This document shows positions 40,233 through 48,746 of a DNA stretch of 64,000 nt, in pieces. Every line of letters starts with the position of its first letter. The first letter of the stretch is position 1. The DNA is taken from NCBI GenBank assembly GCA_964353405.1, contig CAYGWJ010000121.1:1-64000 (forward strand), read 5' to 3'. The position numbers were made by a program, and so were the translations under genes. Source of the DNA: JBGLNJ01 sp964353405 (GTDB taxonomy: Bacteria; Chloroflexota; Anaerolineae; Fen-1058). Below the pieces are notes generated by a model. It was not told where the DNA came from. It made no database searches and saw nothing but the letters and a program-made list of their open reading frames with translations.

Positions 40233-42424
40233 TGACAAACCTGGTAGGCCAATCCCTCACCCGTGTTGACGCCGTAGGCAAAGTCACAGGCGCAACACTC
40301 TACCCCGGCGACCTGACGATGCCGGGGATGCTTCACATGAAGGTGCTCTTTGCGCGTCGGCCGCATGCTCGCATCAAGCGGCTGGACGTATCGAAGGCCG
40401 AGGCCGCGCCGGGCGTGGTGGCAGTGTTCACCGCCAAGGATGTGCCGGTCAACGAGTTTGGGCTGATCATGTTCGACGCGCCTGTGCTTGCTATGGACAC
40501 CGTGCGCTGGATCGGCGAAAAGGTGGCGCTCGTCGTGGCGGAAACTGAAAAGCAGGCCGCTCGCGCGCTCGACCTGATCGAGGTCGAGTACGAGGATTTG
40601 CCGGCCGTGACCGATCCCCGCGAGGCAATGCAGCCAGGCGTACCGCAGCTTCACCCTGAACCAGCGAATAACGTCCTGGTGCATTACCGCATCCGTCAGG
40701 GTGATGTGGAGGCTGCCTTTCAGCATGCCGATGTGATCGTGGAGGGCACGTATCACACACCCTTCCAGGAACACGCCTTCCTACAGCCCGAAGCAGGACT
40801 GGCCTACATGGATGAAGAGGGCCGCGTCACGGTGCAGGTCGCCGGTCAATGGACACACGAAGACCAGGAGCAGATCGCGCACGCGCTCCAGCTCCCGCAC
40901 GACCAGGTGCGTGTGATCTATCCCGCCATCGGCGGCGCATTCGGCGGACGCGAGGATATGACTGTGCAGATCATCCTGGCGCTAGCCGCGTGGCGGCTTG
41001 CGCAGCGTGGCGTGAAGCGACCGGTCAAGATTGTGTGGAGCCGCGAAGAGTCCATGCTCGGCCATCACAAACGCCACCCGATGTTCTTCAGGACCCGCTG
41101 GGGCGCAACGAAAGAAGGCAAGCTCGTCGCCGCCGAGGTCGAGGCCATCAGCGACGCGGGCGCCTATGCGTATACCAGCACCAAGGTGCTGGGCAACACC
41201 ACGCTCATGTGCACTGGCGCGTATGAAATCCCCAACGTCAAGGTGGACACGTACGCGGTTTACACGAACAATATTCCCACCGGGGCATTCCGAGGCTTTG
41301 GCGGGCCGCAGGGTCTGTTTGCCGCCGAAATGCAGATGAACAAGCTGGCAGAAAAGCTGGGGATGGACCCGGTCGAGCTGCGAACAAAGAACCTCGTGCA
41401 CGAAGGCTCGCTTCTGTCTGTCGGCACGCCTCTTCCGCGCGGCGTCTCGATGCCGCAAGTGGCCGAAAAGGCCGCGCTGGCGGGCGGCTGGAAGCTCAAA
41501 GACGCCAAGTGGCAGCGGCCACACGCCCCGTCTTGTATATCAAAGAACAAGCGCTACGGCACCGGCTACGCCTGCGGATTCAAGAACGTAGGCTTTTCCT
41601 TTGGCGCGCCGGAGCAATGCACAGCCAGGATTGAGCTGCGCGGCACGACTGAAATTGACGAGGCGATTGTGTATCACTCGGGCGCGGACTGCGGCCAAGG
41701 CGCGCATACCGTTTTTGCGCAGATGGCCGCCGAGGCGCTCGAATTGCCCATCGAAAAGATCAGGCTCGTCGTTTCCGACACAGCCTACACAGCCAACTCG
41801 GGCAGCGCTTCAGCCAGCCGCATGACGTTCATGGCGGGCAACTCGATCCTGGGCGCGGTGGAGCTGGCGCTCAAGAAATGGCGGGGCGAAGAACGCCCGG
41901 CGATTGGCGTTTACCAATATCGCCCGCCCAAGACCACGCCCTATGACCCCGAGACCGGCAAAAGCGAGCCGAACTTTGCCTATGGCTATGTGGCGCAAGT
42001 GGCCGAGGTGGAGGTGGACATCGAGACGGGTCACGTGCGGCTGCTACGCGTGTGGTGCGCCGACGACGTGGGCACGGCCGTCAATCCACAGTTGGTTCAA
42101 GGACAAATCGAAGGCGCAGTCGTGCAGGCGCAGGGCTATGCCATCCTGGAGAATTTTGTCGTCGGCAAAGACGGCCAGGTGCAAACGCCTCACCTGAGCA
42201 CCTACCTTATCCCGACCGTGCTCGACGTGCCGCAAGAGGTGCATTCGCTCATCCTGGAATATCCCGACCCCATCGGCCCGTTCGGCGCGCGTGGCATGGG
42301 CGAGATGCCCTTCCTGCCCATGGCGCCGGCGATCACGGCTGCCGTCCACGATGCGATCGGCGTGTGGTTCGACGATTTTCCGCTCACGCCGGATCGAGTG
42401 CTAAAAGCGCTAAGAGGAGAATAA
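40229..42424 (+). CDS. Molybdopterin-binding subunit of a xanthine-dehydrogenase-family hydroxylase
   Basis: 731 residues. N-terminal a/b hammerhead domain ([24 protein letters not shown]), molybdopterin region [54 protein letters not shown] and the catalytic Glu in [15 protein letters not shown]. The CO dehydrogenase active-site loop with Cys is absent; the GAFRGFG loop points to a purine or heteroaromatic hydroxylase. Substrate unknown. ATG at 40229 overlaps the small membrane protein; ATG 40232 is the alternative. Confidence 0.9.
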   Translation: MMTNLVGQSLTRVDAVGKVTGATLYPGDLTMPGMLHMKVLFARRPHARIKRLDVSKAEAAPGVVAVFTAKDVPVNEFGLIMFDAPVLAMDTVRWIGEKVALVVAETEKQAARALDLIEVEYEDLPAVTDPREAMQPGVPQLHPEPANNVLVHYRIRQGDVEAAFQHADVIVEGTYHTPFQEHAFLQPEAGLAYMDEEGRVTVQVAGQWTHEDQEQIAHALQLPHDQVRVIYPAIGGAFGGREDMTVQIILALAAWRLAQRGVKRPVKIVWSREESMLGHHKRHPMFFRTRWGATKEGKLVAAEVEAISDAGAYAYTSTKVLGNTTLMCTGAYEIPNVKVDTYAVYTNNIPTGAFRGFGGPQGLFAAEMQMNKLAEKLGMDPVELRTKNLVHEGSLLSVGTPLPRGVSMPQVAEKAALAGGWKLKDAKWQRPHAPSCISKNKRYGTGYACGFKNVGFSFGAPEQCTARIELRGTTEIDEAIVYHSGADCGQGAHTVFAQMAAEALELPIEKIRLVVSDTAYTANSGSASASRMTFMAGNSILGAVELALKKWRGEERPAIGVYQYRPPKTTPYDPETGKSEPNFAYGYVAQVAEVEVDIETGHVRLLRVWCADDVGTAVNPQLVQGQIEGAVVQAQGYAILENFVVGKDGQVQTPHLSTYLIPTVLDVPQEVHSLILEYPDPIGPFGARGMGEMPFLPMAPAITAAVHDAIGVWFDDFPLTPDRVLKALRGE

Positions 42425-42427
42425 CCG

Positions 42428-43171
42428 ATGAGCATTCCTGATCTTCCTACCGTTCCAGAAGTGAGCGGACAATCGCGCAGCGGGATCAAGTATCATATCC
42501 TGGGCACCGTCCAGCAGACGCTGGCGGTCGAGTTGCAGCCGGGGCAGGTCATCTATTCCGATACGGGCGCCATGTCGTGGATGACGGCTGCGGTGACGAT
42601 GAACACCAAATCCGGCGGCGGGTTGGGCGGCATGCTCAAGCGCGCAGTTTCCGGCGCGACGGCCTTCATCATTGATTTCGAGGCCGCCGGACAGCCCGGA
42701 CAGGTGGCGTTTACCACCGACTTTCCGGGCAAAATCCTGGCGATTGAACTGGACGCGGGGCAGACGGTCATCATGCACAAGCACGCCTTCCTGTGCGCGG
42801 AAAAGACCGTTGCGCTGGACGTGTTCTTTACACGCAAACTGGGCGCAGGGTTGTTTGGCGGCGAGGGTTTTGTCCTGCAAAAGCTGACCGGGCCGGGCCT
42901 GACATTTGCCGAATTGGACGGCGATGCCGTCGAATATCGGTTGCAGCCCAATCAGGTGATGCGCGTTGAGCCGGGGCACGTGGCGATGTTTGAAAGCAGC
43001 GTGGCTTTTGACATCGAGATGATCAAAGGCATGGCGAACATTTTGCTGGGGGGCGAGGGGTTGTTCCTCGCCACACTCAAAGGGCCGGGGCGTATCTGGC
43101 TGCACTCGATGACCGAGAGCAAGATGGCACAGCGGCTGATCCAGTACATGCCGGCCAAGTCGAGCGGATAA
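42428..43171 (+). CDS. TIGR00266/AIM24 family protein
   Basis: 247 residues of Gly-rich beta structure: HILGTVQQTLAVELQPGQVIYSDTGAMSWM, GGGLGGMLKRAVSGATAFI, GKILAIELDAGQ and MANILLGGEGLFLATLKGPGRIWLHS. Family function unknown (the yeast relative AIM24 is mitochondrial). Three bases after the molybdopterin subunit, in the same operon. Confidence 0.88.
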   Translation: MSIPDLPTVPEVSGQSRSGIKYHILGTVQQTLAVELQPGQVIYSDTGAMSWMTAAVTMNTKSGGGLGGMLKRAVSGATAFIIDFEAAGQPGQVAFTTDFPGKILAIELDAGQTVIMHKHAFLCAEKTVALDVFFTRKLGAGLFGGEGFVLQKLTGPGLTFAELDGDAVEYRLQPNQVMRVEPGHVAMFESSVAFDIEMIKGMANILLGGEGLFLATLKGPGRIWLHSMTESKMAQRLIQYMPAKSSG

Positions 43172-43173
43172 AC

Positions 43174-43914
43174 TTGAACGAGTCCCCCGCCTGGTCACGC
43201 GGCTCACTGTGGGCAACTGCATCGCTGATACTCTTGATTCCGTTGATGTGGTCCTCGCCTTCTCTGGCTCAAACTGCACTGCCGGCAACGCGGGCCGAGG
43301 CCAATCCCAAGTTTCTCACTCTGCCATTCAACGACCCCAGTGTGCGTATCTCGCAGGGCTGGATCTGCCATTGGGGCGCGGGCGAATGCGCCGAGCTATA
43401 CGGGTCATTGATTCATGGCGGGATTGACTATGTGAAAAGAACCTGGCCGGGTGATAGCTTTGAGGTGGTGGCCGCCGCAGACGGCCATGCTTACTATCGT
43501 CCCAACCATTCCATTCTGGGCAACACTGTCATCATCGAGCATCAAGTGAACGGCAGAGCTTTGTACACGCTCTATGGTCACTTGCAAAGCAGCGACCTTC
43601 CACCCGAACCAGCCTGGACCCATGTGCAACGCGGTCAAAAGATCGGCATGGCGGGAGATAGCGGCTCGGCGATGGGACGGGGCATCCACTTGCACTTTGC
43701 GTTGTGCGTGGGCGATTGGCGCACCAAGTGCAAAGCGCCCTACCCGGATTGGACAGTAGACCCTTATGATGTTTATAGCACCTGGGGAGGCTATCCACCT
43801 GATGGGGCATTAGGCGTCAATCACTTTTTCACAACAGATCCGCCTCAGATCCCCTTTTCCCGAGCCATACATACGCGGCAGAGCAATTTATCTCTCGGTT
43901 TGGCGATGGACTAG
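43174..43914 (+). CDS. Exported M23 family metallopeptidase
   Basis: 246 residues. Signal peptide (LWATASLILLIPLMWSSPSLA) followed by a LytM/M23 domain: zinc-binding HGGIDYV, LYGHLQS and IHLHFAL. Probably cuts cell-wall peptides. The TTG at 43174 lies two bases after the upstream stop; a later start is possible as no strong ribosome site is seen. Cysteines (CHWGAGEC, CVGDWRTKC) suggest disulfides. Confidence 0.82.
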   Translation: MNESPAWSRGSLWATASLILLIPLMWSSPSLAQTALPATRAEANPKFLTLPFNDPSVRISQGWICHWGAGECAELYGSLIHGGIDYVKRTWPGDSFEVVAAADGHAYYRPNHSILGNTVIIEHQVNGRALYTLYGHLQSSDLPPEPAWTHVQRGQKIGMAGDSGSAMGRGIHLHFALCVGDWRTKCKAPYPDWTVDPYDVYSTWGGYPPDGALGVNHFFTTDPPQIPFSRAIHTRQSNLSLGLAMD

Positions 43915-43965
43915 AGAGAAACATCGGGCCTCACTCCGATAAGGAGCACCGTAGCAAACCGCCAC

Positions 43966-44349
43966 TCAGCGCAGCGCGCCGTGTTCCTTCGCCAACCGAG
44001 CAAAATCATTCTGCGATCCGGCATCCGGCAGTACAGACTGGGCATTGATCAACTCTTGCCCGGTCGCCTTGAGCGCCATCAGCGCAAAACCTGTCAGCAC
44101 TTCGGCAGCCTTAAAGTTACAGTGACCGTAGCGCAAGATGGGAATACCGCTGTATCGCACAGCCGAGCCGGTGCCCCAAACCTTCATGCGGTAAAGCGTC
44201 TCGTGCCAGTAGGGCACAACAGGATCACCCGTCGTGTGGAGGGTGACCAGCGGTGAGGTGAGCCGCCCGGTGGTCTGATAGTGCAGCGTGATCTCGTTCA
44301 GCGCGCCCTGATCGGCCTGGAAGTGCGCCACCTTAATGAGATATTCCAC
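43966..44349 (-). pseudogene. C-terminal remnant of an alpha/beta hydrolase
   Basis: About 127 residues matching only the C-terminal third of an alpha/beta hydrolase: acid loop LVTLHTTGDPVVPYWHE and catalytic His in ILRYGHCNFKAAEVLTGF. The nucleophile-containing N-terminal part is missing, and an in-frame stop lies just upstream. A second, shorter remnant of the same region is at 47738-47794, beyond the DUF11 gene. Confidence 0.75.
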
Positions 44350-44468
44350 CTCGATGATACTACCACTGTCAAATCACCAGCAGGCCAGTGACAAGGTTTC
44401 GGCGCTCTATCGGCGAACGCGAGTGACGAACCCGCCGCGGGCACCGGAATCGGAACGCGACCCGTGTG

Positions 44469-47381
44469 TCACGGTTCCTGGCGCAACACCATGGGCAGAT
44501 AGACTTTCAGAGGCGAGACGGCCACTGGAGCCATCTGCACGTCCGAGTAGCCGCAGCCATCGGTCACCGCCAGCCGCACGGTGAACACTCCCTCGCGAGT
44601 GTAGACGTGCGATGCGTTGACGGTGAACGCGTGGGCCGTCCCGTCTCCCCAATCCCAATCGTGGCTCAGCGGCGAGCCGTTAGTAGAACTGGTGCTGGTG
44701 AACCACACCGTGCGGCCAGTAGTGGGCGCGCTCGGCCCATAGTCGAAGGCGGCGTTGAACGTGGGCGATAGCACAGTCAAGGTCATGGGCGCACCGACCG
44801 AGTTCCGCACGCCCTGGTCGTTCCGGCGCACGCCATAATCTTGGTTGACGACGTTTGTCCCCGCCGCGCAGGTGAGCGTGCCGTAGAACCAGCCGGAAGT
44901 AGTGCCGCCGTTCGGTGCGACCGTCCACAAGGGCCACGAGACGATGCCGTTGTTGAACGCACCGTTCCCGCCGCCGTAACTCAGACCGGACGGGAGTGTG
45001 TCCGTGACGTAGACGCCGCTGCCTTCCTCGTTGCCTGCGTTCGTCACCGTCACCGTATAGGTGACGACGGTTCCCGCCGCGCGGTTGCCCGCAACCACCT
45101 TGCCAATCTGGAAGATGGATGTGGGAACCATGACGGTATAGGTGAAGATGTTGTTGTTATAGAACGGCTCCCTATCGCTGATCGGATTGTCACTGGCAAT
45201 CCTGACCGTGTTGGTGAACAGGTCGCCGCGCTTGGCCGTGTCAGTCACGCGAACGGTGACCACGTAATCATTCCAGTCGCCGCTCCCCATCTGCCCATAG
45301 TTCCAGGCCAATGTCCTGCCGTTGTTATAGTTGGGAGTGCGCGGGCACAAATACGTCCCGCTGCCGCACTGGTACAATGTCGAAGTGATAAACTCTAGCC
45401 CGACAGGCAACACATCGGTGATCCAGACATGGCCCATCGTGGACCAGGCGTCGCTGTCGCGGAAATACAACGTGTAGGTGATCAGTTGTCCCGGCTTGGG
45501 CGTCCCGCCAATCAAGTATTTTTGGATGTTCAGATCCGGCCCGGCGCCGTGGAGATACACCTGGCGATTGTCGTCCGGGTACACGTCGCCAAGCGGCGTT
45601 GTGATCTCGACGGTGTTGGTCAGCATGGCGCCATTGGGCAGGGAGGGCACGCTCAGATCCATGGTCAGGTCGTAAGGTTCGCCTATGTCCAGCCTTCCAA
45701 GGGTCACGACAAGTTGGTTACCCGACACGTTGCCCGACACGTCGCCCAAGTCTCCACCATAAGAGTCAATCCACCAATCATTCAACGTCATCGAGAGCGG
45801 AAAAGTGTCGGTGATCACCACGTTGTACTCGGTTGTCGTGCCGATGTTCTGGAAGTGTATATAGTAATGGATACGATCCGGTCCGCCCCACCACTCGTGA
45901 GACTTGGTCACGCGCAGGTTGGGGCCGGCCGGGCGAACTAGGTCGGTCACGCACATGTCGTTATTGTGTGGGTTGGCGTCAAACTCGCGAATAGCGCCTG
46001 TAGCGCAGTTGGTGAGGACAGTGCCAGGCGGTGTGTCGTCATTGATCCGCAGGTAAAGCCTGATGTGGGGTGCGGAGTTAACCCGATCCACATCACCCAG
46101 GTCCCATGCCAGTTGATTCCCGACGGTGCGGCTCGGCGGAAAAGAGGGAATCCGACCACGCGGATATAGGCTCCCCTCGGCCCGGACAAAAGTGACCCCG
46201 GCGGGCAGGGTATCGGTGAACACCGTGTCGTGCATGAGCGAGTTGCCAGCGTTTCCAATTTGTATCTCATACTCGATCTCGCTGCCTGGCGTCGAGACCA
46301 CCCGGTTGCCCCACCAGCCCACTTCGACATCATAGCGTGGCGGGCTAGCCGAGTTCCAACTTGTCGAGATGTTATTGGTCGTGTTGGTGTCGCCGGTTGT
46401 CGTGATTTCAACCGTGTTGCTAAGCTGGGTGCCATAGGTGACCACATCGCTCAGGCGCAGGTCCAGGTAAATGCGATCATCATAGCGGCCTGGCAGCGCC
46501 GGAGCATACAGCACGAATTTGCCGCCTGTGGTGATAACCGCCGTCCACAGGCTGTAGCCGCTCGACCCCACCTGCCAAGTGACAAAAGTGGTGGAGAGGG
46601 GCAATGTATCCGTCAGCCAGACGGGGCCGCTGGCAACCTGGCCGCTGTTGCCATAGCTTATGATGTAGCGCAAGAGCTGACCGGGAGAGGGGTCGTAGGG
46701 TCGGGTATAAAGGTTAACCACGTATGGGTCGGGCGACTGGCCTGCGACGACCGAGACGCTGGCTTCGGCGTGGTTGTCGCCCCAGTTGGTCTCTTGCGAT
46801 GTGCCAATGTCAACAGCATTGAGTAGTGTATCGCTGACATTCGCAGTATTGGTCAGCACCAAACGGAACTGATAGTCTGGCGAGTTTGCTCCCAGAGTGC
46901 CCAGGTTCCAGGTGATGGTGCGTCCGCTGACAAAGGCTGGAAAGCCGCTGCTATCGGCGATGTAGGTGGTGCTGAGTGGCAGTGTATCGGTGAGCATGGC
47001 CGGGGCTGCATCGTCGCCATTGTTGCGGTAGCGGATGCCGAACACGACTGACCCGCCCGGCGCGACCTGACCTTTGCCCTCGCGCCACTTTTCGACATAC
47101 AGGTTGGGCGCGGCGGTTTTGAAGGTGTACTGTGTGCTATGGTTGTGGTATTGCTGCGCATACACATTGTCGGCCTGGGTTGAGCCGTAGGTCGTCCCGC
47201 GTGCCACGGTCACGGTCGCGCCGGGCGACACCTGGCCCCAGAGGGCATCGTAGGCTAGGTCCACCACGAACTGACCTATGCTGCTTTGTGCTTGAGCCGG
47301 AGCGCGGGCCAGCACAAGTGTCAGCGCTGCGGCGAGTCCCAGTCCAAGGAACAGGGTGAAGAGAACCTTGAGTGATCTCAT
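44469..47381 (-). CDS. Large secreted DUF11/PKD surface protein
   Basis: 970 residues. Signal peptide (MRSLKVLFTLFLGLGLAAALTLVLARAPAQA). At least six DUF11-type beta modules, each with a TDTLPLSTTY, TDTLPAGVTF or TDVLPVGLEF motif. A C-terminal PKD domain (AAFDYGPSAPTTGRTVWFTSTS, WDWGDGTAHAFTV) and a final VYLPMVLRQEP tail, a kind of ending common in exported Chloroflexota proteins. ATG 47381 follows AGGAGGAG; the upstream in-frame extension has no signal. Probably a cell-surface or S-layer-associated protein. Confidence 0.88.
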   Translation of the reverse strand: MRSLKVLFTLFLGLGLAAALTLVLARAPAQAQSSIGQFVVDLAYDALWGQVSPGATVTVARGTTYGSTQADNVYAQQYHNHSTQYTFKTAAPNLYVEKWREGKGQVAPGGSVVFGIRYRNNGDDAAPAMLTDTLPLSTTYIADSSGFPAFVSGRTITWNLGTLGANSPDYQFRLVLTNTANVSDTLLNAVDIGTSQETNWGDNHAEASVSVVAGQSPDPYVVNLYTRPYDPSPGQLLRYIISYGNSGQVASGPVWLTDTLPLSTTFVTWQVGSSGYSLWTAVITTGGKFVLYAPALPGRYDDRIYLDLRLSDVVTYGTQLSNTVEITTTGDTNTTNNISTSWNSASPPRYDVEVGWWGNRVVSTPGSEIEYEIQIGNAGNSLMHDTVFTDTLPAGVTFVRAEGSLYPRGRIPSFPPSRTVGNQLAWDLGDVDRVNSAPHIRLYLRINDDTPPGTVLTNCATGAIREFDANPHNNDMCVTDLVRPAGPNLRVTKSHEWWGGPDRIHYYIHFQNIGTTTEYNVVITDTFPLSMTLNDWWIDSYGGDLGDVSGNVSGNQLVVTLGRLDIGEPYDLTMDLSVPSLPNGAMLTNTVEITTPLGDVYPDDNRQVYLHGAGPDLNIQKYLIGGTPKPGQLITYTLYFRDSDAWSTMGHVWITDVLPVGLEFITSTLYQCGSGTYLCPRTPNYNNGRTLAWNYGQMGSGDWNDYVVTVRVTDTAKRGDLFTNTVRIASDNPISDREPFYNNNIFTYTVMVPTSIFQIGKVVAGNRAAGTVVTYTVTVTNAGNEEGSGVYVTDTLPSGLSYGGGNGAFNNGIVSWPLWTVAPNGGTTSGWFYGTLTCAAGTNVVNQDYGVRRNDQGVRNSVGAPMTLTVLSPTFNAAFDYGPSAPTTGRTVWFTSTSSTNGSPLSHDWDWGDGTAHAFTVNASHVYTREGVFTVRLAVTDGCGYSDVQMAPVAVSPLKVYLPMVLRQEP

Positions 47382-48001
47382 AGCACTCCTCCTAATGTCT
47401 GACACTCGAGAGGCAAATGAGAAGACGCTGCGGCGAGCTGATTCAGGCCAACAAAGTGAGACTGAAAGGGAAGTGGAAGAAAGACAAGATAAACCTGGGG
47501 AAAGTGCATGGCCTGCCACACCGGGCGCACAGCAACGCGTGTGACCCAACTCGCAAAATTAGAGAATGGGTTTCCTGGTCACCAATCCTTCTAGAAGGAT
47601 GCGCCTCTCTACTCTCATTATATACCCGATGTCAAGTGTCTTTTTGGCCACTTTGACGGCTTGCAACCGGCTTACAGGGCTTTTTTCCTAACGCAATTCT
47701 AACCATGAACAGGGAACAGAAGTGAACCGTACAATAGTACAAAACCTGTCAATACTTCGCTGGCCTTAAAGCTACAGTGGCCTTGGCTCGAGATCGGAAG
47801 ACGACCGCCGGAATGGAGGTGCCAGCGGGCCAAGTCAGTTGATGTTTCCACTTTTCCGGTGTATCATTTCGCTCGTCGTACACTCTGTTGGTCCGCACAT
47901 GACCGCGAGCACGTCTTGAGGGCACACTGCTCTCAGTTTTGACTTACACAACGGCGCGAGTGCCCATAGGCCGTTTAATCAGATGACAATGGAGGTAATT
48001 G
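47382..48001. other. Intergenic region with a hydrolase remnant and two promoters
   Basis: About 620 bases without an intact gene. A -10 box TATAAT on the minus strand (47617-47622) may serve the DUF11 gene. A plus-strand promoter, TTGATG (47839-47844), 17 bases, TATCAT (47862-47867), points at the CDGSH gene. A hydrolase remnant lies at 47738-47794. Confidence 0.5.
47738..47794 (-). pseudogene. Second alpha/beta hydrolase remnant
   Basis: On the minus strand this reads PISSQGHCSFKASEVLTGF, closely matching PILRYGHCNFKAAEVLTGF of the remnant at 43966-44349, with clear DNA similarity. Only the catalytic-His region survives. Confidence 0.65.
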
Positions 48002-48730
48002 ATGGCAACGACGAATGACCGCGATACCAACCACAGCCGAAAGATCGTGGTGCAAGAGAACGGCCCCTACGTGGTTCACGGTGGGATCCCTTTGGTGCGC
48101 AAGACCCAGGTCGTCTCTGAACATGGCGAGCCACTGACGTGGAAAAGAGAAGAGACGCTTGAAACGGGGGAAGCCTACGACCTCTGTCGTTGCGGGCAGT
48201 CCAGCGAAAAACCATTCTGCGATATGACGCATTTAGACGTTGACTTTGACGGGACGGAAACGGCCGATACCCGTGTGACGGCAGAACGCCAGGTGACCTA
48301 TGCGGGCGGCGCCAAGATCGTCGTCAAGCGCGATCATTCCCTCTGCACAGAATCGGGTTTTTGCGCGAATCGGATCACCAACATCGAAAAGATGGTTTCC
48401 GAGACCGGGGACACCCAAGTGCGGGCACAGGTCATGGCGATGATCGAACGCTGCCCGTCTGGCTCCTATGTATATGCCCTCGAAGAAAGCGGGCCGGACA
48501 TTGAGCCTAACCTGCCTCAGCAGATTGCGGTGACAACCGAGATCACATCAGATGGCCCCATCGCCGGCCCGCTGTGGGTGACTGGGAATATCCCGATCGA
48601 GAGGGCCGATGGGCAGCCTTTTGAGACGCGCAATCGGGTTACGTTGTGCTGTTGCGGGCGCTCAAAAATCAAACCCCTATGCGATGGCGCACATCGGGCC
48701 ATGGGCACCACCAAGACGGGCAGCCGGTAG
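48002..48730 (+). CDS. Double-CDGSH iron-sulfur protein with central Fer4_19 domain
   Basis: 242 residues. Two CDGSH-type 2Fe-2S sites (CRCGQSSEKPFCDMTH and CCCGRSKIKPLCDGAH) flank a Fer4_19/DUF1271 segment (VVKRDHSLCTESGFCANRI..CPSGSYVYA). The first site has Met in place of the usual Gly. Likely an intracellular electron or cluster carrier. ATG at 48002 has GGAGG upstream. Confidence 0.9.
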   Translation: MATTNDRDTNHSRKIVVQENGPYVVHGGIPLVRKTQVVSEHGEPLTWKREETLETGEAYDLCRCGQSSEKPFCDMTHLDVDFDGTETADTRVTAERQVTYAGGAKIVVKRDHSLCTESGFCANRITNIEKMVSETGDTQVRAQVMAMIERCPSGSYVYALEESGPDIEPNLPQQIAVTTEITSDGPIAGPLWVTGNIPIERADGQPFETRNRVTLCCCGRSKIKPLCDGAHRAMGTTKTGSR

Positions 48731-48746
48731 GCCCGGTGCTGTCTAC

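Noticed and set aside
40229..42424. Calling the operon an aerobic CO dehydrogenase (coxMSL)
   Set aside because: The large subunit lacks the Cys-containing active-site loop of CO dehydrogenase and has the GAFRGFG loop of other hydroxylases.
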